From positions 102,482,823 to 102,546,822 of the forward strand of contig NC_064822.1 in NCBI RefSeq assembly GCF_024166365.1: a stretch of DNA of 64,000 bases, in the 5' to 3' direction. Positions 45,009-57,000 of this stretch are shown one piece after another. Source of the DNA: Elephas maximus indicus (lineage: Eukaryota; Chordata; Mammalia; Proboscidea; Elephantidae). Numbering within the stretch: the stretch's first letter is position 1; each line of letters opens with the position of its first letter. The notes under the pieces were generated by a model. That model did no database searches, was not told the DNA's origin, and saw only the letters and a program-made list of their open reading frames with translations. A program made the translations under genes and the position numbers.

Positions 45009-48000
45009 CTAGCAGGGGGGAAAGCAGTCAGAGAGATGGCCACACCACTTTGTAAAGCCCATCCCTCCCCCCACCAAAGAGCATCACCAGCTCTGCTGCC
45101 CTCCACCCCCACCCTACCTTCTCATCTCCAGACCTCAGACTCTGCTGCCCTCCTCCCCCCACCCTACCTTCTCATCTCCAGTCCCCTCAGACTCTGCTGC
45201 CCTCTGTCCCTAACCCTACCTTCTCTGTCTTCAGTCCCCTCAGACCCTGCTGCCCTCCCCACCACCTTACCTCTCATCTCCAGACCTCAGACTCTGCTGC
45301 CCTCCTCCCCCCACCCTACCTTCTCATCTCCAGACCTCAGACTCTGCTGCCCTCTTTCCCCCACCCTACCTTCTCATCTCCAGTCCCCTCAGACTCTGCT
45401 GCCCTCCTCCCCCACCCTACCTTCTCATTTCCAGTCCCCTGAGACTCTGCTGCCCTCCTCCCCCACCCTACCTTCTCATCACCAGTCCCCTCAAACTCTG
45501 CTGCCCCACCCACCTCCCACAGATTCGGGGGCAGAATAGCATGGTGGTTAACAGTGTGGACTCTGAAAAAAAGCAGGTTTCCAAGATTACATAGGGCATA
45601 ATACTCCTTTTACAAAGCTCAAGAATAACTAGAACGTGGTTTTAAGATTTTCTCTTAGTTTTTCAGCAAATTTACTATGAGTTTATGTTTACACTGCTTA
45701 AGACGTGTTGGGTGTGTTTAACCTTTTCGAAGTTTGTTGAACATTCACTGGATCTGGAGGTTAATATATTTTCATCGAAGTAATATATTTGGCCACTATT
45801 TTTTCCAATTTTTATTTGCATATATTATATTGTTAAGTACTGTGAAAATGTTTGTCCATATTTTATAGGGTTGTTTATCTTTTTACTGAGTTATAAGAGT
45901 TCTTTCTGTATTCTGAATATAAGACCTTTACAGATACATAAAAAAATAGAAACCTAAAGTGAAAGGATATTTTTGTTGGAGCATAATATATATTTGATAA
46001 AGCTATTTTGAAAAAAGAAATAATTGAATCAAACTTGAGGATAGTGGTTACCTTGGGTGGGGAGAGGCAAGGGGACAGGAGAGAGGAGCACAATGGAGGG
46101 AGATATGAGTTATTGTCAATGTTCTCAGACTTGGGTTTGGTGGTGGGTCCTTGTCATTGTTGTTAGGTGCCGTCCATTCTGACTCACAGTGACCCTATAT
46201 AGAGCTGCCCCATAGAGTTTTCTAGGCTGTAATCCTTATAGGATTACAGTACTCGGCTGCTAACCGAAAGGTCAGAGGTTCGAACCCACCAGCTGCTCTG
46301 TAGGAGAAGAGTGTGGCAGTCTGCTTCCGTAAAGATTACAGCCTTGGAAACTCTATGTGGCAGTCCTACTCTGTCCTATAGGGTAGCTGTGAGTTGGAAT
46401 CGACTCAAGGGCAATGGGTTAATCTTTATAGGAGCAGGTTGCCAGGTCTTTCTCCTGCAGAGCCTCTGAGTGGGTTTAAACTGCCATCTTTTTGGTTTGC
46501 ACCAAGCACTTAGCTATTGTACCATGAGGGATCCTTGGTGGATCCATAGATGGTCATTATATCATCTGAATATTATATACATACACACACACACACACAT
46601 ACATATAAAATAAACGGTCAATGATGACAGTGTGGGATGAAAGGGTGGATTACGGTTAGTGGACATGCAACTGAGATCCTATAAAAAAATATGTGGCTCT
46701 GCATATATGGATGGGTATAGACACAGAGAATGGTGACAAATTGTGATAAATATAACTAATGTCAATGAACGACTTGTATGGAAAATGTCAAATGGGAACC
46801 TAACTTGCTGTGTAAACTTTCATCAAAAACTCAGTAATAAAAGAGTCACTGTAATAGAAGGGCTAAAGTCAGGAGGGTATAGGAATTGCCTGGTGGCCCA
46901 AGTCTTAGGTGATGAAAATTAAGGACTTTCTTCTCAGAAAAATGCACAAACCCAACTACACACAGAGTTTGCAGAGTTTTAGGGGGTTCCTGGACCCTTG
47001 ATCCAGGAAGGGGAGAGCTCCTGGATCCTTGAGGAGCCCCGGTGGCAAAGTGGTTAAGAGTTTGGCTGCTAACCAAAAGGTCGGCAGTTCAAAACCACCA
47101 GCCGATCCTTGGAAACCCATTGGGGCAGTTTTACTCTGTCCTGTAAGGTCACTATGAGTCAGAATGGACTCGACAACAACAGGTTTGGTTTTTTTGGTTT
47201 TGCATCACTGAAGCCCAACCACAGATCCCTGAAACCCTGCTTAGGAACTCCTGGTCTACTTAAACCTTATTCCCTGAAATCTTCTTTAAACCAAACAATA
47301 GTTTAGCCTAATTAGTAAAGAATGTCTGCCTTGAGCACTGTGCTCTTTTAAGATCTGTGTGGAATCAAATTGACAACAGAAACTCGGAAGAGTAGTTGGA
47401 AAACTTATGATAATGGGGGAGGAACAATTTGGAATAGGAGGGTGAGAATAGTTGCCCAACTTGAAGAATGTAATCAGTGCCACTGAATTGTACATGTAGA
47501 AATTGTTGAATTGGTGTATGTTCTGCTGCATATATTTTCAACAACAAAAAAATAATAACTATTATTTTTTTAAAAATATGCAGTTCTAGAGGAAGAGTTT
47601 GGGTTCCAGCTCCATCACCAACTAATTGTGTGGCCTTCAGCAAGTTACTTAAAGACTCAAGCCTGTGTCCTCATCTTTGGTCGGGACTAACATTATTACC
47701 TAACTCCTAGAGGTGCTGTGAAGTGCTATTCACATCGTGCATGCAAAGTGCCTGGCCCACGGTGAGTGCTGTGGATTAGTATGGTTAGCACCCACCGCTA
47801 CCTATACTTACACGTGGAGATCCTTGAGGCTTGGCTGTCCTCGTGGAGGTGGGACACTCGGCTTCTGAGTGGTGAGAGAGGCACTGGGTGGGAGGAGAGA
47901 TAGGAGTCAGGGCCAAGCCTTGCAGAGGAAGCTGGGTGAGGGTGGAGAAGGGGCTCTCCTGGGCCCCACTCCTGGCTCCTAGGGGGCTGGAGGGTGGCAC

Positions 48001-51000
48001 CTCACACCCGACTGACCAGGCCTCCCACTCGCCCAGCCTCACCATTGCTGTGGCCCCGGCAATGGTGCAGCATCCGCACGGCTCTCGCCATCATTCGCTG
48101 TGGGCAACACAAGGGCATGAGATCTGCCCTGAGGTGCAGAACCCTGTCCTGCCCTTGTGGGGCACCTGGGGATCGAAGCTCCCTTTGAATGGGCACTCCT
48201 AGGGACTGCTGTTGTTAGGTGCCAACAAGTCGATTCTAACTCATAGTGAGTCCCTGTGACAGAGTACAACTGCTCCATAGGGTTTTCTAGGCTGTAATTG
48301 TTATGGAAGCAGATCGCCAGGTTTTCCTCCCATGGACCAACCCCAACCTTTCACTTAGCGGCCCAGTGCTTAACCTTTGCACCACCAGGGCTCCACGGGA
48401 CTAGGGGGCTATAAGAGATGGGCCATGTCTACTCACCCTAACAAGCCCAGAGGTCTAGTGGGAACCAGGCAGTGGAAAGAAGAAGAGGTCAGGAAGGGCT
48501 TAGAGAGGAAGAGGGCCTGGAAGGGGCTCTTGTTGAAGAGTGAGATACTTGAAGCTGTTACCCCAGCAACCCCTAACAGAGACCAGACCCTCCAGTCTCC
48601 AGTAGAGTAAGGCAGGGACTATTTAAAAATAAGTTTTCATATCTATATCATTACTAACAAATTTAGGTCATCTCTCACCCCCCCATAGTCATGTCTTCCA
48701 ACCCACTCCAGTGGTAAATTCCCACTCTTCTTGAGCTCACCATCTTCTCAAAGTTGATGAGGTTCTCCACTAGTGTGTGGTTCCCCTCATGGATGAAGGT
48801 CATGTCTGCAAAGAAATGGGTTTTGCTCATAAGTCCCCAAACTTCTTCCCCTTCTTGTAGCCCAGGAATGGTGAAGGGCCACCCCCACACTGCCCTCTTC
48901 TTCTTGCTCCCCCTCCAACCTCTGGTGCAATTTCCTTATGTCTCTTAGGCTTCGTGGCATAGACCATCTAATGTCATCATTATTTGTCTGCAGGTCTTAA
49001 CTCCTCTTCTAGCCTGTGACCTCCTAATTCATCTTTGTGCTCCCCAAGGCACGGACACATCATAATCACTCTGATGGTATTGGATGGAATAGATGGAGAG
49101 GGAGGCAGGAAGGTAAGGGCTGATCCTATTACCTTTGAGAAGGAGGGGCATGAAAGGGATGACAGGAGGGGACAGCTTGGTGAGGGCCAGTCGATATACT
49201 CGGTGGTTCCATGAGGGGTCCTGAGAGGGGAGAAGCTACAGTCAGAGAGGCAGAACCCTATACACTATAACCCACCACAGACCACACAACCAAATGCACA
49301 CCCCACCAAAGAGTTACAACAAAGGGTGGCCTATCTCCATGCCATGAGGGTGAGACTCAGAGCCTAGTTTCTCCTTATCCTCAGATTTCACCAAGACAGC
49401 ATCTGTGGTAGGCAGGGGGAGGGGGAGGCCTGAATCAAAGGCCGCAACTCCCCAGAGTCTGCAAGTGACTTTCTGACCTCCGATTAGCCCCCAAGGACAC
49501 TTCATGGCAATTAGTCACAGAGACCCTTAGGCTTCCTGAAAATCAATCAGCCCCCCCGACTTCTCTCATTCCTCCCTCTCTGTGTGTCTCTCTGGAGGGC
49601 AACTTCTTTTAAACCTCTCGAATCCCATAGGTCTCCCCATCATTCAGAGGGGAAACCCAGCCATTTACATGTCCACGAGGTGAACATTTTTCTCAAGTAC
49701 TCCCAGGTGCTGATAAAAGCACCTCCATTCTGGTTCACTCCTGAACACTGTAAAAGCCTTCAAATCCCTCAATAGTTCCTAGGAATAGAGGGCTCAGCCC
49801 CCCAACTCTGTCCTTATCCTTGGTTCTAGTCTGGCCCACTAGCCCCTCAGGGCTCCTGAGGGGTCGCTGACAGGCCTGGCGCACAATGGGTGCTTGGTGC
49901 CAGGACCTGCTTCCTGAGGCCTCAGGCAGTTAAGCAGGAGTCCAGTGTCCCCCTGACACTCCCTTGGCACCTCAGACTCCAAGGTCATACGCCCCATACA
50001 TCCTGTCCTGGTATTCATATATCCACAGTGAATGCTTCTTCACACACATTGAAAGATATAATACACTGGGCAACTCCCACTGTAACACTAAATACCCCCG
50101 AAACTTGGCCAACTCCCCAAACTGACAGGCCAGAGGGAATTAGGCCTGAGCCAGGGTTGGGAACCCTGTGTAACCAAGGACAGATGGAGGAACTGCCGGG
50201 AACTCAAGGGTCAGGGTTTCTAAAGGCCCTGCTAAGGCCTAGCACCCACCAGCAGCCTCTCCAGGGCAGAGTACAGCTTCCGGACCTTGTGGGGCAGCCG
50301 CTGTGGAAGGAGAGGCAGTTAGAGGGGCTACTGCTGTGGGATGGCAGCCCACCTCCAGCCAGGGCTCCTAGGAGTAGGGTGAGGGCTGATCCCAGAGTGA
50401 CTTCCAGAGCACACCTACCTCCCAGGTGTGGGCCAGGCGGCTGACGGCTGAGTTGCTGAGGCCAAACATGACAGCAAAGAAGGAATTGAGATTCTTTTGC
50501 TCCTTGAGGCTGTGAGAAGACCTAGGACCCTCAGAGGAAGCAGCCACACCCACAGCACCCTACAACCAGGCCTGGGGCTCAGAACAGGGCCAGGCAGTGC
50601 TTCCTCAGCAGGGATCAAAGCCCACAGAGGAGGGGAGGCAGATGCTTGAGGGGACCAGAGAAGAAACTGGGTGGCAGATTTGGCAACATACTGAGCACGG
50701 ATGGGGGTTTAAGAAAATGGTGCCTCTGGACTCTAGCCACACCCCCGCCCTCCATCAGGCACTCACTGGGCAGCCAGCTTGATGAACTTCCTGAGCAGCT
50801 GGGCCCGCAGGCCAGGCACAGGACAGAGACACAGCTCTGTGGCCACCCAGTACTGTAGCTCATTGAAGCGCCGCATGAAGCGCTCCAGGTTGGCGGTGGT
50901 GACGGTCCGCAGATGCTGGGGGCCCAGCACATAGTGGATCAGCTCCACCTGGGGGGCAGCAGGAGCAGTCAGTGCTGTCAGGCAGGGCCCCTGCCTCTGT

Positions 51001-54000
51001 GCTCCTCCTCTGAGCTCTGCCCGCCCCGCGCAGGGGCCTCCCGTACCTGGTGGATGCTGTTGAAGAGGCTCCAGTCGTGGTCTGTTAGCTGGCCCGCCAG
51101 GTCCTTGGCACTCACCAGGTCCAGCCCCTCAGCAGAGCCCACAGTGGGCCCCAACTGCTCAGGGTGTGGGGTCTGCAGGTGGGAGAGCACTCAGGGGGGT
51201 GCCTGAGGAATCCAGGGAAAGGCATGGGATGGGGAGAGAGGGTTCTGTGGTAGGAGGAGTGTTGGGGGCAGCAGGGGTACTGCAGGAAGTCAAGGGGCTG
51301 GAGCCACTGAGAATGAGTCTTTCCAAGGAGGCATCTCCTGACAACTCCCCAATGCTGGGACCCTTCCCTGCAGGACTCCTGGTCCCTGGGGAGCCCTTAA
51401 CTAGGGCAGGGCCTGCTCTTTCTCCTTGAAGCTCCCAACCAAGGCTGCTCTCCCCCACCAATGTCTAGAATCCCCCCATCAGTCGAGGCCCCCTTCTTCC
51501 TCTTCTCCCTTAAAAGCCAGCGGCAACCAGGGCAAGACCTCTCCGTTTCTGCCTGTGACTCTTCCTGAACACCCACTCCTAACATCCCTAGAACAGAGTT
51601 CCTCCCCATGCCCTGGCACCCTGTCTGGTCCCTACCAGCTTGTGTACTTCCTGTGGGTTGACAACAAAGAGCCGCTCATTGAGCCCCAGAGATGTGGCCA
51701 CGCCGCGGGCATCTGGCTGCAGGCCAATGGCATCTGCAAGAGAGCGGAGGCTGTGCTGGGTGGGGCAGGGAGGAGGCCGGGACCAGCCTGTGGCCGGGGT
51801 GGAGGTCGAGAGGCCCCTCCTCCCAGTAGCAGAGCTGGAGTCCTGGGCAGCTGCTCTAACTGTGCAGGTGCACATGCCCACACATCCACACTGCCCAGGG
51901 ATCACACCCGAGAAGGATGTAAAATAATTCTTAGTGAGATAGGCTGACCTCCAGAAGGGGCTACCCTCTCTTAGCCTGTTTCGTCCTCTGTAAAATGGAG
52001 ACAATAAGACTTGCCATGACTACTTCCCAATTAAAATGAAATAATTTATATAAATAATGGCTATAAGTATCTGTTGTACTGAACAGCCCTTTGAAAAATG
52101 GAAAATGCCTTACATAAGTCTTGGTGTTGGTTATAATCACTCCTTTTGGACTGTGACTGCATTTTAGTCATGTTTGAGTCCCCAGTTTCTAGAATAGTGA
52201 CTTCCAAAGTAAGGTACACAAAACTACCCCTGTATCTAGGAAAACATATTAACCCTTCTACCTATATTTATTTCTCTCCATTTCTTTTGCATTTCTTTTT
52301 TGTGTGTAGCTTTATAATTGGATAATATTAGTGTAGTAGTATATGTATATGATTTAACACCTTCTCCTCACTTATTTTTTTCCTCACTTATTGACATGGT
52401 TAGTTTCCAAAGACCAGGTCATCATGCAAAATCAGTGTTATGCAAAAATGGAGGATGACCACATCAGATCACAAAATGAAGGATGGCTACATTGTTACAT
52501 AACTGCCAAATTACATTATTATATAACTGCCAAATTATATCATTACCTAACCATCAAATTACATCGTTACATAACTGCCAAACCACTGAGAAGCCTGGCC
52601 CAGCCAAGCTGACACATAACCTTAACCACCACAGCCAGTGTTAACTCTCACTACTGCCAGACATATATTGTTAATGTTCACAATAGACAGTAGACTTTCT
52701 ACGATTGTTGTAAATGTGAACTGTCAGATAACAAGACAGTCAGTAAACGAGGAGGTGTACAAGCAGTACACACAGCCAAGGTTTGTAATAAAATACTGGT
52801 ACTGACACGGGTGTCTACCAAAGCAGTCTGGAAACCAGTGTTCTAAATGGTCCCTGGGCACATAGTTACCCATTGCCATCGAGTTGATTCCAACTCATAG
52901 TGACCCTACAGGACAGAATAGAACTGCCCCATTGGGTTTTCAAGGAGCTGCTGGCAGATTTGAACTGCCGACGTTTTGGTTAGCAGCCAAGCTTTTTAAC
53001 TACTGCACCACCAAGGCTCCAGGCACATAATAGTAGGATCTCAATAAATACTGACTTTGGACAACTGCAACTCACTGTGTTGCCACCAGAGGGCAATGCT
53101 TTCCACTGAGCGCACACAAGGCACTGGTGACCTCACTGTCTCACTCCACTTCCTGATGGGAGGAGGCCTTTTCTCAACCCCACCCCTTGCCATTATTCTC
53201 TGAATGCCCTAATTCCTGTGTACTCTGGGTTCCAGCTGCCAGGCCTGGGCTGGGCCCTCCACAGAGAACAGGTTTTTAATATCCCAAGATCCCTGAAAGC
53301 AGGTCTTAAAAATCATGGCCGCCATGTTGTGAGCGCTTACTTTGTGCCAGGCCCGTGCTAAGTGCTTTACACACATTATCTCATTTAATACCCATCACAG
53401 TCCTGTGAAATGCACATAATTACAGTGCTTCTTTCACAGACAGAGAAACTGAGGTTCAGAGTGGTTAAGCCACTTGCCCAGGATTACACAACTAATAAGC
53501 AATACCGTTGGGATTCCAACACAGGTCTGGGATTCCAGGGCTATGTTCTTAACCATCAAACTGATCTACCTTACCTGTCATGGTACCTCTAGCTCCCAAG
53601 ACAGTATCTGGCCCATAGGTGACCCGGAAAAATGTGTGTTGATTAACCAAATGAATGAAGACTACCTAAATGCAAAGGCCAGTTATACTCTCGCTCACTG
53701 TGGGAGCTTGGGCAAACTGCTTCATCCCCTCCAGCTTCAGTTTCTTTGTCTGAAGGTAGGATAAAATTACCTATCTCTGAAGATCGTTAAGTGAATATAT
53801 AATAATAATAATAATAGTCACAGCTAATACTTAAGAAGTGCTGACTATGTGCTAGAGACCGTTCTAAACACTTCACTGTATTAATTCAGTTCATCCTCAC
53901 AATTCCTCTGAGAGAGGTACTTTTATTATTCCCACTTCACAGATGATGAAACCTAGCACAAAGAGATTAAGTCCCTTGCCGCCCAAGGACACACAGCTAG

Positions 54001-57000
54001 TGCACAATGGGCTGGTATCAAACGCAGGCCAACGGGCTCTAGAACGCATGCTTTTTTATTTTTGTTTATTTGTATAGGTGATTGGATTTATTTATTTTTT
54101 AAACAATTTTTTGTTGTTGCAGGAAATATATACAGCAAAACATATACCAATTCAACAATTTCTGCATGTACAATTCAGTGATATCAATTACATTCAAGTC
54201 GTGCAACCATTCTCACCCTCCTTTTCCGAATTATTCCTCCACCATTACTGTAAACTCACTGCCCCCAGGCTTCCTATCTAACCTTTCGAGTTGCTGTTGT
54301 CAGTTTGGTTCCATGTAGACAGTTCTTTAAAAGAACACAATGTAGAGCTCATGCTTTTATCCACTGCTTGTAAGGCACTTTTTTTTTGTAAAGCACTCTG
54401 AATAGACATAATAGCCTCCCATACATGTCAACCACCATTCACACTGATGAAGATAAAGACAATGACGATGTTCACTCAGAGGATCTGGCAGGGATCCCTG
54501 GGAGCCACCCTGCCCAGAGACACAACTCACCGCCTGCAGAATTGACCTTCACCAGCACCTGCTCCTTGGTCCAGCTGTCCTCCTGCGCTAATGCTGCCAT
54601 CACCTCCCTCACCGAGGCCGTCACAGGCAGCTGCAGGGTCAGTACTGAGTGGTCGGGCCGGCAGATGTCGTAGGGGACTGGAGAGGAGGACAGGGCTGAG
54701 CTGTGGGAGGGGGCTGCTCGGTCTTCCCCACCCCAGGGAGGAAGGACCCCAAGGAGGAAGGGAAGGCACGAAGGAGAAGCCTAGGTGGGTAAGCTGCACA
54801 GAGAGGGGTGGGTAGGCCCTGAGCCTAGGAGAGGGGGCTCAGGAGGCAGACTACCTGGCAGCCTGGGACACAGACCCTGGGAGAGCAGTATACCACCCTC
54901 AGGGTCAGGAGCACCGAGGTCAAGGGTGACTGCAGAATGGGGAGCAGTGCACAGAGATGCCAGGGAGCAGATGGCAGGCTCTGTCACCCTCGCTTGGGCC
55001 ACCAACCTTTGTCCCCAGCTCGGATGGCACAGTTGCTGTTGGGGAGGGGCTCATCCTGGCCGGCGAGCCAAACAGCCATATTCCGGGCCTAGAGGGAGAG
55101 AAAATGAGCCTGGAGAATACAAAGGGAGTGCATACAGAGCCTTCGTGACCAAGAGTCTGGGATATACCCAGCAGGCACACCACCAAAGGCTCTGCATGCC
55201 ACAGTAACCAGAGCCCGGGTAAGGCAGCTGGGGTCAAGGCTCCAGGAGAAGAGGTGGACCAGGTCTGAGGGTGGGACTTGATGTGCAAGGCTGCCCCCCT
55301 TTACAGGTGTGTGTATCCCCAGGAGACACGGAGCTGTTCTAATACAAACACAGCTCAGCTGCTGACCTGCTTTCCCTCCTTCCAACTACCATTTGCTATG
55401 TGCCAGCCGATGTTCTAAATGTTCTAAGTAAATATTCCCAATGGCCCTTTGACATAAATACTACTATTGGATAAGATTAATGGGGCTCAGAATGGTTAAG
55501 TATCATGACCAAGGCCACACGGCTGCTAAGTTGCAGATCTGGGATCCTAACCTGCATCTGCACCTGTGCTCTCATCTGCCAACACTTCACTGTATCAGCT
55601 ACCCATCAAACCCCACAGCCCTTACTCAGTGGGCCTCAACTACAGCAGAACCTCTCCTGGTGGAGCAGCTCCAGCTGGGCAAAGGCCTCCATGACACAGG
55701 TTCTTTATCCCACTCTGGCTGCTCTTTCCAGCTCTAGAGCTGACAATCTTCCTCCTCCCGGCTTAAGTGTGGCAGGTCCTCCAGGCTCAGAGCTGGGTCC
55801 CTTGCTCTCCCATAGATTTCCCTCAGAGCTCCTCATAGCCTCATGGCCACGTTCATGGAGATGACTGTCAAAACTACACCACCAATGCTGAATGTCCTTC
55901 CAAGTCCTGGGCTCCAATGCCTACCGGATCCTTCCACATCCATGAGCCATCATCCTAAGCACAACATGGATCCCCTCATCCTGCTTCCCAGACACTCCTC
56001 CTCCCAGCCATTCTCCTGGGCTCCAGGCTCCTGCTGCCTCCCCACAGCCTGTCACCTTGGTCTGCAGATTCTTCTTTGAAATGGGTCTCCCAGCACCCCC
56101 TTCCCCTACCCAAAACCCAGTTCCGCCCATCTGTAACAACTCAATCCTTATCTACTACAATAGTTCCACTGTTCAGGTGCCTCTGTCCCTCTTCCTCCAA
56201 TCCGACCAGACCAGATTAAGCTTCCTATCACGGCTTCAGTGGCTATCATTGTATGCTGAATAAAGTTCAGACTCTTTAGCTGCCCTATTCAAAATCCAAA
56301 TCAGACTGTGTTGATCCTCGGTTCACACCCCTTCAATGGCTATCACTGCCCTTAGGACAACGACCAAACCCCTTACCATAGTTCTTCCCAGGAGCCCTGC
56401 ACTCTCTGGCCCCTGCCTGCCTCTCCCACCTCCTCCAGTACCCTGTTCACTCTCCTTCCTCCTGGGCTCCAAGTGGGCTGGCTCTTTCCCTCTCTGGCCT
56501 GGTACATGCTGCTGGCCTTAATTGACCTTTACCCCAAAGATCTCAGTTCCAGGAGTCACCTCCCCAGGGACATTTTCTCTGAACTGGGCACTTTCCCTGT
56601 GTCAGCTCTCCCCCTTCTCTGTTTTCAGAGACCCCTGCCTTTGTCATTATGCATCATGAGACTGTTGGGTGGCTCTGTCCCTCACTTCACTGTAAGCCCC
56701 GTGAGGGCACGGGTAATTCCCTTAGCCCACTAGAGCATCATCAGCACCAAGCACAGTGCCTGGTACACGAGGGTGGTTCAACACTAGGCCCTTTGCTCAG
56801 GAAGCTGGCATTCCAGTGAATGTGACAGGTAATAACAGACAATAAGCAAGTAGGCAAACGAAGAAGGTAATTCCACAAGGTGATAATGCTTTGAAGAAAA
56901 TCATAGAGGACACCTTAGTGGGGAGAGGTGAGGGAATGAGGGGAGGGTGGTCTGGGTAGGGAGGTCCCAGGGGCCTCTCTAAGAACCCAAGATTTTGGCA

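Larger units (their letters stand above)
45985..46850 (+). repeat. L1-type 3' end, interrupted
   Basis: gaggatagtggttaccttgg at 46040 and gtaaactttcatcaaaaactc with aataaaag at 46815-46845 bracket a SINE nest and a microsatellite. Confidence 0.5.
45009..47811. other. RAPGEF3 last intron
   Basis: Contains a 51-bp minisatellite (45088-45525), an antisense L1 relic (about 45560-45940), a split SINE nest (46145-46540), L1 3' pieces, an (AC)n run near 46580 and a plus SINE (47032-47195). Confidence 0.75.
51734..54530. other. RAPGEF3 intron with AT-rich insert
   Basis: No exon seen. Holds AT-rich unclassified sequence (52010-52850) with a short 22-bp-period array (52487-52582), a minus SINE (52862-53025), two MIRs (53320-53560, 53800-54030) and an antisense L1 3' end (54085-54350). 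Confidence 0.65.

Noticed and set aside
45036-45539. 167-codon plus-strand open frame rich in Pro/Ser/Leu
   Set aside because: It is the translation of the 51-bp minisatellite in a RAPGEF3 intron; no homology or splice context.
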